DNA from: Verrucomicrobiota bacterium
GTDB lineage: Bacteria; Verrucomicrobiota; Verrucomicrobiia; Chthoniobacterales; JAFAMB01
Reading direction: 5' to 3'
Assembly (NCBI GenBank): GCA_019242435.1
Contig: JAFAVN010000509.1
Coordinates: 1-14,669 of the forward strand
DNA length: 14,669 nt
Shown here: piece after piece, positions 6,888-14,522 of the stretch
How the letters are laid out: each line of letters begins with the position of its first letter
Numbering within the stretch: the first letter of the stretch is position 1
Made by a program: the position numbers and the translations under genes
Notes under the pieces: generated by a model
Seen by the model: the letters and a program-made list of their open reading frames with translations, nothing else
Databases searched by the model: none
What the model was told of the DNA's origin: nothing

Positions 6888-7970
6888 CTAACCGCACTGC
6901 GCCTTATGCCTGAGCCAATGATCACAAATGACCAGCCACGCCATTGCTTCCACAATCGGTATGGCTCGCGGCAACACACACGGATCATGACGGCCGCGCG
7001 CCGCTAATTCCACGGATTCGCCTTCGACGTTGACTGTAGCTTGCGGCCGTAAAATCGTGGCCGTCGGTTTAAAGGCAACTCTAAAGAGGATGTCTTCGCC
7101 GTTGCTAATACCGCCCTGAATGCCGCCGGAGTGATTCGACTTTGTGCGTACCCGGCCTTCCCGCGTTTCAAACGGATCATTATGCTCAGCGCCGGTCATA
7201 CGAGTTCCCGCAAAACCGGATCCGAACTCGATCCCTTTGGCTGCCGGCAGACTTAAGAGTCCTTTCGCCAAGTCCGCTTCCAACTTATCGAAGACCGGCT
7301 CTCCCAGGCCAAGGGGTACCCCACGGATCACGCATTCGATAACTCCGCCCACCGAGTTACCCTCTTTCCGCATAGTCTTAATAAGTTCGATCATCTTCTC
7401 GGCAGCGTCTGGTTGGGGGCAGCGAACAATCGAACGCTCCACCTCAGCGGCGGTAACCGTCGAAGGATCTATCTCGGCCTCGATAGCATGTATTCGCCGG
7501 ACATAGGCGACGAGTTCGATGTGTGGGATTGACTGGGCCAGAACCTTTTTCGCAACTGCAGCCGCCGCTACCCTTCCGATCGTCTCGCGGGCCGAAGCGC
7601 GACCGCCGCCCTGCCAATTCCGGATACCGTACTTAGCCTGATAAGTGAAATCCGCGTGTGACGGCCGGTAAACGGTCTCCATCTCGGCATATGCTTCAGG
7701 CCGCGCGTCCTCATTCCGAACAATAATGGAGATCGGTGTTCCCAAGGTTTTACCTTGGAACACACCGGACAGTATTTCGCATCGATCAGCTTCCTTTCGC
7801 GGGGTTACAATCTCGCTCTGGCCGGGACGTCTGCGATCCAGTTGCTCCTGGATGTCTTCCAGTGACAGGCCGACCTGTGGCGGACAGCCGTCAATCACCA
7901 CACCGACTCCACCGCCATGGGATTCGCCCCAAGTAGATATCCGAAATAGAACACCAAACTGAGAAGACAT
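6888..7970 (-). CDS. aroC: Chorismate synthase
   Basis: A 360-residue enzyme, the normal bacterial length. It converts 5-enolpyruvylshikimate-3-phosphate to chorismate with reduced FMN, the last shared step of aromatic amino acid synthesis. All three family signatures are present: GESHGGGVGVVIDG at 15-28, GGGRASARETIGR at 121-133 and RHDPCVLPRA at 327-336. The ATG at 7968-7970 is chosen because MSSQFGVLFRISTWGESHG is the standard N-terminus. The frame stays open upstream to 8255, but that 95-residue extension has no resemblance to the family and is ignored. A 12-bp palindrome ATAAGCGCTTAT followed by a T-run lies 13-24 bases before the start. The gene is divergent from a LysR regulator. Confidence 0.97.
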   Translation of the reverse strand: MSSQFGVLFRISTWGESHGGGVGVVIDGCPPQVGLSLEDIQEQLDRRRPGQSEIVTPRKEADRCEILSGVFQGKTLGTPISIIVRNEDARPEAYAEMETVYRPSHADFTYQAKYGIRNWQGGGRASARETIGRVAAAAVAKKVLAQSIPHIELVAYVRRIHAIEAEIDPSTVTAAEVERSIVRCPQPDAAEKMIELIKTMRKEGNSVGGVIECVIRGVPLGLGEPVFDKLEADLAKGLLSLPAAKGIEFGSGFAGTRMTGAEHNDPFETREGRVRTKSNHSGGIQGGISNGEDILFRVAFKPTATILRPQATVNVEGESVELAARGRHDPCVLPRAIPIVEAMAWLVICDHWLRHKAQCG

Positions 7971-8330
7971 TCTTGTTAAAAAATAAGCGCTTATACGATA
8001 GCTGCTTATCAGCTGTAGGAAATCGAGAAGTGGGCCGCAGACCCCATAGAAGTTTTTTACAGAAGATAACAAACACAGACTAAGGCAAAATAGGCGTTCG
8101 GCCAAGAATGACTTTCTCGCCAGATGACCCTTCTTCGCCTTCTGGCTAAAATCGATATTGGATCTTCTGCAAAAGTCCGTGCGCGGTAACGCGCCGTGCC
8201 TGGTGTTTCCGGCAGACGCAATGAAAAACACCATCCAGAGCGACTCACTTTGCACCTTTTTACCGCTTCGTTCTCTTCGGTATCAACACGCGATTGCACG
8301 CGTCCGTCCGATCCCGCTATCTTCACGCCC
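7971..8330. promoter_or_regulatory. 360-base divergent region between aroC and the LysR gene
   Basis: It should hold the promoters of both genes. Near the aroC start are a 12-bp palindrome ATAAGCGCTTAT (7983-7994) and a GATA-N6-TATC inverted repeat at about 7997-8010, the dyad style bound by regulators. On the minus strand CGTATAAG next to the palindrome is a possible -10 for aroC. Both strands contain accidental open frames through the region, none with a recognisable product. No Shine-Dalgarno is visible before the LysR GTG. Confidence 0.4.
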
Positions 8331-9206
8331 GTGAATGTCCACCACCTCGAGCTTTTCTTCTACGTAGCGAAACACGGCGGAATCAGCTCAGCAGTGAGGC
8401 ACATGCCGTACGGGATTCAACAGCCAGCCGTTAGCGGTCAGATTCTCCAGCTTGAAGAATATCTCGGTCAAAAGCTATTTCACAGGCGGCCCTTTGCATT
8501 GACTCCAGCTGGAGATCGGCTGTTCCGGTTTATTCAGCCGTTTTTCGAAAACCTGGAAGCTATTTCCCAAGAATTGCGAGGCCAGGGAAACAAGAAGCTC
8601 CGGATGGCAGCCTCGACCGCTCTCCTGCGAGAATATGGGCCAAAGCTGCTGAATCGTGTGCGGGAACACATTCCCGATTTAAAGCTGATCTTGCATGAGG
8701 CAGACCAGGCGATGGCGGAAAACTATCTGTTGGCCCAGGAAATCGATTTGGCGGTTACCGAGCTTTACACCAGCCCTGCCAGCGGTATTCGGTCCGAAGT
8801 ACTGATCGAACTGCCGCTAGTTTTTCTGGTTCAATCCCAGACGAAGCTGAAAAAAGCCAAAGACGTATTTGACCAACGCCCGCAGCCACTCATCTCCGTG
8901 CCGGCGACATCGGCCCTATTTCGATCGTTCCAAGATGGCTTGCGTAAAAAAAGTATCGATTGGGAAATCACAATCGAGCTCTCAACGCTGGAAATGATCC
9001 AGACCTATGCGGAGTCTGGATACGGTATCGGATTATCGGTACGCGCTCCCGGTCTTAAGTTCGGGCCGGGATTAAGAGCAATCGAACTCGACGAATTTCC
9101 ACGGTTGCGAATAGCGGCTTTGTGGCAGGAGCCGCTGAGCGTGGTCCCAGCCCGTTTTCTCGAAGAAATCCGGAAGCAGGCACGCCGCACCCAACAAACC
9201 TCCTGA
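8331..9206 (+). CDS. LysR family transcriptional regulator
   Basis: A 291-residue regulator of normal LysR length. The winged helix-turn-helix spans residues 1-61: NVHHLELFFYVAKHGGISSA, then IQQPAVSGQILQLEEYLG at 29-46 and LFHRRPFALTPAGDRL at 49-64. The remainder (about 88-285) is a periplasmic-binding-protein-like effector domain. The GTG at 8331 is chosen because the DNA-binding domain starts right there; earlier in-frame codons back to 8196 give an unrelated extension. The turn of the helix-turn-helix (RHMPYGIQQPA) is one or two residues longer than the usual RLNVSQPA pattern. The gene is divergent from aroC, and LysR proteins often regulate the divergent neighbour, but the effector and target are unknown. 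Confidence 0.9.
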   Translation: MNVHHLELFFYVAKHGGISSAVRHMPYGIQQPAVSGQILQLEEYLGQKLFHRRPFALTPAGDRLFRFIQPFFENLEAISQELRGQGNKKLRMAASTALLREYGPKLLNRVREHIPDLKLILHEADQAMAENYLLAQEIDLAVTELYTSPASGIRSEVLIELPLVFLVQSQTKLKKAKDVFDQRPQPLISVPATSALFRSFQDGLRKKSIDWEITIELSTLEMIQTYAESGYGIGLSVRAPGLKFGPGLRAIELDEFPRLRIAALWQEPLSVVPARFLEEIRKQARRTQQTS

Positions 9207-9357
9207 CATAACGTTGTCAATGCCGTTTCTATGCTGCCGAGGCGACGTTACGGGTGCTGGCTAGCGAAGGCATCCGAGCAGAGCCAGAAATGATTGTTGC
9301 GCGTTAGAACGTTTGCGACGTGTGTAAACAAAACTGACCCGGAAAAAACCTGATATT

Positions 9358-10524
9358 ATGTCCACTTTGACAGCTCCATCGATAACTGTGCCGGATAAAT
9401 TTCCTCCGTTCAGTCTGCAGCGTTTGCTAAGGACAGTCTTTCACCCTAAGACTGGCGAGAGGGTCGCTATCCTCATCGACCTCGAAGATCCGGCAGAGGT
9501 CAAGGATTTCGCGTTTTTGAAAAACCCCGATTTGAGCATTCAAAGACACGCATACGAAGTCTTTTACCAGGGGCTCAAAAATCATGGCTTGGCAGAACTG
9601 GGCCTCACCCGCGGCGACCTATTCGCCTACCAGATCACTGGCGGAAGCAATCTTGATCTCCCAGATCGGGCAGTGACCCCGGAAGGAAAAGAAGTCAGCT
9701 TGGAAAAAGATGTTTATCCTAACTATGACCTCATCCTTTGTGTATCGACCTACTCGGCTACGGCGCCGCTAACGGCGTTCGCGAAAAAGTATGGATTTCG
9801 CGGAGCGACTCTGCACGGGCTGAACCAGATCATTCTTAATAGCGGCTTGGCGGTTGATTACGATGAAGTCAGCAAAAACGCCGAGAAACTCCGCCTGGGT
9901 ATGACTAAAGCAGATTGGGTAGAAATCGATTTCGTTTGCAACGGGCACAAATCAACTCTGCACCTCGACTTGGGACAGCAAGAGGCGCAGAAGAGCCATG
10001 GGCTTTGTCGAGGCGGGCCAGACATTGCCAACTTGCCGGCCGGTGAAATTTACTTCGTGCCAGTCAGCGCATCCGGAGAATTCCCGCACAAATACGAGGA
10101 CGGCACGCTCGCGTTGATGACCGTCAGAGAAGGCCGGATTGTCAAGGTCAATTTGATTCGCGGCAATCCCAAAACGGTAGAGGAGCACAAGAACAAATTG
10201 AGCTCCGACCCGGTAACCGGTGAATTGGGCGAGCTCGGTTTCGGTACTCAGCCATTGCCGGTGTCCGGGCGAGATATCCAAGACGAGAAAGTTCTGGGCA
10301 CGCTGCACGTAGCAACGGGCCGGAGCGACCACTTGGGGGGCCATTTGACCCCCGACAAATTTGCGAATCGGAAGAACGCCACGCACGATGATATCCTCTT
10401 CGCCCCACACAAAACGCCGGAGATCGAGATCCCACAGGTTCGTATGCACCGGAACCAAAAGACGGAGATCCTGATCGAGAACTTCGTTCCGGCGCCCTAT
10501 ATGGCCGGACTTTTGGCGTCCTAA
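9358..10524 (+). CDS. M29 (aminopeptidase T / AmpS)-like metalloprotein
   Basis: A 388-residue cytosolic protein with no signal peptide. Its C-terminal half follows the M29 metallo-aminopeptidase order of metal and catalytic positions: NLPAGE with glutamate 230, GELGFGTQP with glutamate 289 or 292, LHVATGRS with histidine 317, and THDD with histidine 343 and aspartate 345 in an HxD arrangement. The N-terminal half (about 20-180) carries the accessory domain. Proteins on this fold also include non-peptidases such as 2,5-dihydroxypyridine dioxygenase (NicX), so peptidase activity is likely but not certain. The ATG at 9358 fits the family length; GGAAAA upstream is a poor ribosome site. Only 6 bases separate its stop from the methyltransferase, so the two are almost surely one operon. 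Confidence 0.7.
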   Translation: MSTLTAPSITVPDKFPPFSLQRLLRTVFHPKTGERVAILIDLEDPAEVKDFAFLKNPDLSIQRHAYEVFYQGLKNHGLAELGLTRGDLFAYQITGGSNLDLPDRAVTPEGKEVSLEKDVYPNYDLILCVSTYSATAPLTAFAKKYGFRGATLHGLNQIILNSGLAVDYDEVSKNAEKLRLGMTKADWVEIDFVCNGHKSTLHLDLGQQEAQKSHGLCRGGPDIANLPAGEIYFVPVSASGEFPHKYEDGTLALMTVREGRIVKVNLIRGNPKTVEEHKNKLSSDPVTGELGELGFGTQPLPVSGRDIQDEKVLGTLHVATGRSDHLGGHLTPDKFANRKNATHDDILFAPHKTPEIEIPQVRMHRNQKTEILIENFVPAPYMAGLLAS

Positions 10525-10530
10525 GGGGAT

Positions 10531-11292
10531 GTGAACCGCGAGCCAACAACGCCGGCAAACATCTATGAAACGGAGGCTCTGCTGCAGCAGTACCTTCTGT
10601 TTCATTACGGAACCGCCGAGGATCAACTGCCCTACTGGTTTGGGCCTCACGAGGCTCTGTTTTACCCGGTCAGATGTGTCTCCGAGTTCCTGCCGCGGCT
10701 CGGGTCCGTTTCACGCGCTCTCGATCTCGGATGCGCCGTGGGCAGAGCATCATTCGAACTGAGCAGATGGGCAGATAGCGTCGTAGGTATCGACCTGTCA
10801 CAACGGTTCATAGAGGCTGCGGAACTGATTCAGCAAACCGGCCGAATCGATATCAGGATCTTAGAAGAAGGTTCGCGTTTCAGTTCCGTCACCCGCTATT
10901 TAGATAAAGAGCTCAAACGTTTTAGATGTAGATTTCAGGCGACAGACGCTCTAAGTCTGTCGCCCGATTTCGGCAATTTCGACCTAGTGTTGGCAGCAAA
11001 CCTACTGGATCGTGTGCCGGATCCGGTTCGATTGTTAGCAGAATTGAAACGGTTGGTCGCGCCGGGTGGCTACGTGATTCTGGCTTCGCCTTACACCTGG
11101 CTGGAAGAATTCACATCTCGCCGGAAGTGGCTGTCCTCGCCCGACCAACCAACCTTAAACATGATCCAAAGCTACCTTGAACCGGAACTAACGCTGGTCG
11201 AGACGAAGGATCTATCGTTCCTGATCCGTGAACATGCGCGTAAGTTCCAATGGAGCGTGGCGCAGGTGAGCGTGTGGAAGAGAGGCATGTGA
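10531..11292 (+). CDS. Stand-alone mercaptohistidine-type N-methyltransferase, like the C-terminal domain of OvoA
   Basis: A 253-residue SAM-dependent class I methyltransferase. The SAM-binding motif I is LDLGCAVGRASFEL at 65-78, with GIDLS at 87-91 and DLVLAANLLDRV at 151-162. It is unusually specific in resembling the methyltransferase half of the ovothiol enzyme OvoA: IYETEALLQQYLLFHYG at 11-27, SPYTWLEEFTSR at 186-197 and REHARKFQWSVAQVSVWKR at 233-251 are that subfamily's hallmarks. OvoA normally fuses this domain to an iron-dependent sulfoxide synthase, which is absent here. The predicted reaction is N-methylation of a mercaptohistidine or related imidazole thiol; the true substrate is unknown. 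The start is GTG at 10531, with AAGGGG only 2 bases away; no better in-frame ATG lies before the conserved region. It forms an operon with the M29-like gene. Confidence 0.82.
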   Translation: MNREPTTPANIYETEALLQQYLLFHYGTAEDQLPYWFGPHEALFYPVRCVSEFLPRLGSVSRALDLGCAVGRASFELSRWADSVVGIDLSQRFIEAAELIQQTGRIDIRILEEGSRFSSVTRYLDKELKRFRCRFQATDALSLSPDFGNFDLVLAANLLDRVPDPVRLLAELKRLVAPGGYVILASPYTWLEEFTSRRKWLSSPDQPTLNMIQSYLEPELTLVETKDLSFLIREHARKFQWSVAQVSVWKRGM

Positions 11293-11485
11293 AGGCGATA
11301 CTCCTAACTTTCACTCCCATTCCGAAGGACTTCACGGTCATCTGCTGTTGAAAATCTCCAAAAGTGATAGATTGCGATGCGCGACCATTAGCGATGGCGG
11401 CACGCTGCGATCGTGTTTGCATTCAAAAAACAATCCGCGGACTGGCAAACAAATGTCACCCGGTCAGAAACAGAGTACGCTCAAA

Positions 11486-12121
11486 ATGGTCTGGTATGCG
11501 AGCTACGGCTCGAATCTGAAGCGCGAGCGCTTCATGTATTATATCAAGGGCGGTGCTCCGGTAGAGAGCACGAGCGCCAGACCGTACCTGGGATGCAGAA
11601 ACAAAAGTGAACCCATGGAATCCCGACCAATATCGCTCAATTATGAGCTTTATTTTTCGGGTCGATCTAGAACCTGGGGAAACGGCGGCGTCGCCTTTAT
11701 TCGCGAAAACCAATCACGAGGCCCAACCCTGGGCCGGATTTACCTGATTACTGACGAGCAGTTCAATGACCTGGTGATGCAGGAAAATTCCAAAACACCC
11801 GACGGCAGCCGAGTCGTTCCTCCGTTTGAACAGCTAGTTAGCCAACAGGAATGGCGCTTGTGTAACAGTTTTTGGTACGGAAAACTGCTGAATATTGGAT
11901 GGGAAGGGTTTTATCCGATCCTCACCTTCACAACTACCCGCACCGATCTGCAGCGTTCAACCGCACCCAGTGAGCAGTACGTGAAGGTAATAGCGTCCGG
12001 CATCAAGGAAACACATCCTGAGATCAGGGATGCCGATATAGTCGCATACTTGTCGCGGGCTGATGGAATTCACGGCACGATTGGTCTACCGCAAATCCGA
12101 GCTTGGGTAGCAGCTGCATAA
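11486..12121 (+). CDS. Gamma-glutamylcyclotransferase-fold protein
   Basis: A 211-residue protein from the ATG at 11486. MVWYASYGSNLKRERF at 1-16 carries the YGSN substrate-binding signature (7-10) of the gamma-glutamylcyclotransferase (BtrG/GGCT) fold, which releases 5-oxoproline from gamma-glutamyl groups. GRIYLITDEQF at 83-93 also fits the fold, but the catalytic glutamate could not be assigned with confidence. An in-frame ATG at 11453 and another at 11348 would add 11 or 46 residues; the conserved motif begins so close to 11486 that this is preferred, though neither start has a clear Shine-Dalgarno. It lies about 190 bases after the methyltransferase on the same strand and is convergent with the transglutaminase-like gene, 18 bases away. 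It may metabolise glutathione-like or other gamma-glutamyl compounds; this is inference. Confidence 0.7.
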   Translation: MVWYASYGSNLKRERFMYYIKGGAPVESTSARPYLGCRNKSEPMESRPISLNYELYFSGRSRTWGNGGVAFIRENQSRGPTLGRIYLITDEQFNDLVMQENSKTPDGSRVVPPFEQLVSQQEWRLCNSFWYGKLLNIGWEGFYPILTFTTTRTDLQRSTAPSEQYVKVIASGIKETHPEIRDADIVAYLSRADGIHGTIGLPQIRAWVAAA

Positions 12122-12139
12122 ATCGGTGCAGCGGCTATT

Positions 12140-12982
12140 TTAAGGACCGCCGGCTGAGCACGGGAAATCATTGGACTCCAGCTCTTCTGTGACAACGGTG
12201 AAAGTTTCAAGATTGCTCTTCCCGAATGCCATGGTGATAGGAACATCGGCTGCGTCACGCCCGCGACCGACCAGAATGCGGCCAATCCGCCGGCAATTGT
12301 GCCGCGGGTCAAAGGTGTGCCATTTGCCGCCGATATATGCCTCAAACCAGGCGCTAAAATCCATGGGGTAGGGCTGGGGAGGAATTCCGATGTCCCCGAG
12401 GTAACCCGTTGCGTAGCGAGCTGGGATATTCATACAGCGGCAAAGCGTTATTGCTAGATGCGTGAAGTCGCGGCAGACGCCAACCCGTTCGTGGAAAGCA
12501 GCCAAAGCCGTGCGGGTAGCGCTAGCTTGTCCGTAATCAAACTCCAGATGGTCGTGAACAAAGTCACAAACGGCCTGAACACGTCCCCATCCCTCCGGAA
12601 CCTTACTGAAGTTATTCCAGGCGAATTCGAGTAATTCGCTATCGACTTCGCAGTATCGACTCGGAAGAAGAAATGCCAGCGTTTCAGACGGCAGATCGTT
12701 GACACTGTGCAAACGAGCCTCCGGCAGGTAAATATCCAGTTCGCCTGGGTCACGGACTATTGCGTCATTCAGAAAATGGACGACACCTGCAGGCGCGGTG
12801 ACTTGACCGCAAAGATTGCCGAATAGATCGAGATATTCCTTGAAGGGAAGCGCTGGCTCGATCCGAAAGTTTTCTGCTCCGATGAGGCTATCCCTACGAG
12901 AGCGGTGAACCCGCAGAACATAAAGAATAGTAGTAGGAAAAAAAAGACGGAGCCCGATATCGAAGCCAATTTTGATAACCAT
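12140..12982 (-). CDS. Transglutaminase-like (cysteine protease fold) protein with atypical catalytic histidine position
   Basis: A 280-residue cytosolic protein. The N-terminal part (about 1-90) is the beta-rich domain typical of this bacterial family (IGFDIGLRLFF, YVLRVHRSRRD, EYLDLFGN). The catalytic core follows: GVCRDFTHLAITLCR at 168-182 with nucleophile cysteine 170, and FSAWFEAYIGGKWHTFDPRHN at 209-229 with aspartate 225. The residue before AWFEAY, where transglutaminase-fold enzymes usually have histidine, is serine 210; histidines 222 and 228 are nearby. The C-terminal RIGRILVGRGRDAADVPIT is a family hallmark. The ATG at 12980-12982 fits the family N-terminus. Members act as peptidases or transglutaminases on unknown substrates. 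It is divergent from the sigma factor gene, with 192 bases between starts, and that spacer is A-rich on the plus strand. Confidence 0.85.
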   Translation of the reverse strand: MVIKIGFDIGLRLFFPTTILYVLRVHRSRRDSLIGAENFRIEPALPFKEYLDLFGNLCGQVTAPAGVVHFLNDAIVRDPGELDIYLPEARLHSVNDLPSETLAFLLPSRYCEVDSELLEFAWNNFSKVPEGWGRVQAVCDFVHDHLEFDYGQASATRTALAAFHERVGVCRDFTHLAITLCRCMNIPARYATGYLGDIGIPPQPYPMDFSAWFEAYIGGKWHTFDPRHNCRRIGRILVGRGRDAADVPITMAFGKSNLETFTVVTEELESNDFPCSAGGP

Positions 12983-13030
12983 GAAAAGATCCCAAAGATA
13001 TCTTGGAAATCCCGAGGTGGATACCTTAAA

Positions 13031-13059
13031 AAAGTAAACGAAGGAGCTTCCCCTTTCAA
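13031..13059 (-). promoter_or_regulatory. Candidate sigma-70-type promoter for the transglutaminase-like gene
   Basis: On the minus strand TTGAAA (plus 13054-13059) and TACTTT (plus 13031-13036) stand 17 bases apart, about 50 bases before the ATG at 12982. The -35 is good and the -10 poor. The surrounding spacer is AT-rich. A 10-bp palindrome AAGATATCTT (12995-13004) lies between this promoter and the start and could be an operator. Confidence 0.3.
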
Positions 13060-13174
13060 GAAGGTTGAGTTGGGTAGTAGGGATAATTTGACTTCAAATC
13101 TAAATAGGCTTCTCTCTGCATTTCTTGTCCGGGCGGAGTCGTCCTGATCGTCGTAAAATAGAAGTGCCACGAAA

Positions 13175-14500
13175 ATGAATGGAGTTACGAATCCCATCGA
13201 AACTGGGAAGCGGGTTTCCCAGGAACAGCCTGTCGAAGTGTCCCGGCTTACCGAGCATCTTTTCCGGCACGAAGCGGGAAAGCTGGTATCCGTCCTTACT
13301 GGGATTTTTGGGATCGACCGCCTGCAACTGGCGGAAGACGTGGTACAAGAGGCTTTGATCCGGGCTATGCAGACCTGGCCCTATTACGGGATTCCCAAGA
13401 ATCCGGCAGCCTGGCTTACGCAGACTGCGAAAAATTTGGCACTGGACCTGATTCGGCGAGAGAAGCTTTTCCGTGACAAGCAAGCCCAGATCACGATTAC
13501 CTTCGAGCAATGGTCTCCGGACTCGGGCGCCGAACCGTCGGCAGCCTTTGAGAGCGAGATTAAGGATGATCGTCTCCGGCTCATGTTCGTATGTTGTCAC
13601 CCGCTTCTGCCAGCGGAAGCTCAGACAGCGCTCGCATTGAAGACGCTCTGCGGATTCAGCCCCGCAGAAATCGCGAAGGCCTTCCTCACCACTGAAGCGG
13701 CCATCACGAAACGATTGACACGAGCCAAACAACGAATTCGAGAACTGGGCATCGCTTTCGAGATTCCAACCGGTGAAGAGTTCTCAGTTCGTTTAGACGT
13801 CGTGTTGCAGACTTTATATCTGCTTTTCAATGAAGGTTACAAGGCGTCAAGCGGTCCAAAACTGATTCGGGAAGAAATCTGTCAGGAGGCCATCAGGTTG
13901 GCCACGGTCCTGGCCGAACATCCGGCGGGAAACTTGCCGCAGACGCACGCATTGCTGGCGCTGATGCTGCTCAACGGAGCTCGTTTGCGGACGCGGGTTG
14001 ATGTGGAGGGAAACATTCTTCGATTGCAAGAACAGGACCGAGCACATTGGGATCGGGCGATGATCGCACGCGGCATGTTTTATCTCGTGCAATCGGCTGC
14101 GGGCGAAGAAATTAGTCACTACCATTTTCAGGCCGCCATTGCCGCCTGCCATGCTAGCGCTGAAGATTACAAATCTACGGACTGGGCTAAAATCCTCTCG
14201 CTATACGATCAACTTATTGAAATTGACGATTCGCCGGTGGTAGCGCTAAACCGGGCGGTTGCGGTTGCCAACGTGCAAGGTCCCAAAGCGGGCGTCGAAG
14301 CTCTGGAAGCGATCCAAAACCGAGGAAAATTGAGCTCGTATCATTTGTTATATGCGATCCGCGCCGAGCTGGAGATTCGGCTTAATCATCGCAAGACAGC
14401 CGCCGAGTTCTTTCGGAAAGCGCTGGAGCTGGCGGAGACCAAGTCTGAGCGTACCTTTCTTACAAAAAGGCTGAAGGCATGTGAAGGGAGCGCTATTTAG
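13175..14500 (+). CDS. ECF sigma factor of the ECF42 type with long C-terminal helical-repeat extension
   Basis: A 441-residue RNA polymerase sigma factor, about twice the length of a simple ECF factor. Region 2 spans about 28-98 (HEAGKLVSVL, LAEDVVQEALIRAMQTWP, NPAAWLTQTAKNLALDLIRRE) and region 4 about 134-190 (RLRLMFVCCHPLL, GFSPAEIAKAFLTTEAAITKRLTRAKQRI). From about 205 a helical, TPR-like domain follows (LYLLFNEGYKASSG, LLALMLLNGARL, IAACHASAEDYKSTDW, SPVVALNRAVAVA). This order is diagnostic of the ECF42 group, in which the extension, rather than an anti-sigma factor, is thought to control activity. ECF42 genes usually sit beside DGPF/YCII-domain proteins; none is in view, so a partner could lie past the right edge. 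The ATG at 13175 fits; its ribosome site is weak. Confidence 0.92.
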   Translation: MNGVTNPIETGKRVSQEQPVEVSRLTEHLFRHEAGKLVSVLTGIFGIDRLQLAEDVVQEALIRAMQTWPYYGIPKNPAAWLTQTAKNLALDLIRREKLFRDKQAQITITFEQWSPDSGAEPSAAFESEIKDDRLRLMFVCCHPLLPAEAQTALALKTLCGFSPAEIAKAFLTTEAAITKRLTRAKQRIRELGIAFEIPTGEEFSVRLDVVLQTLYLLFNEGYKASSGPKLIREEICQEAIRLATVLAEHPAGNLPQTHALLALMLLNGARLRTRVDVEGNILRLQEQDRAHWDRAMIARGMFYLVQSAAGEEISHYHFQAAIAACHASAEDYKSTDWAKILSLYDQLIEIDDSPVVALNRAVAVANVQGPKAGVEALEAIQNRGKLSSYHLLYAIRAELEIRLNHRKTAAEFFRKALELAETKSERTFLTKRLKACEGSAI

Positions 14501-14522
14501 CTTCAGCATACCAGGCGTCCAA

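Noticed and set aside
7971..8255. In-frame 95-codon N-terminal extension of aroC
   Set aside because: The extension has no family resemblance, while MSSQFG at 7970 is the standard chorismate synthase N-terminus.
8196..8330. Earlier ATG for the LysR gene, adding 45 residues
   Set aside because: LysR proteins begin at the winged helix, which starts at the GTG at 8331; the extension is basic and non-conserved.
9952..10650. 232-codon minus-strand open frame
   Set aside because: Antisense shadow spanning the end of the M29-like gene and the start of the methyltransferase; no domain.
12769..13197. 142-codon minus-strand open frame crossing the start of the transglutaminase-like gene
   Set aside because: Different frame from the conserved gene, and phenylalanine/serine-rich from the A-rich plus strand; no recognisable domain.
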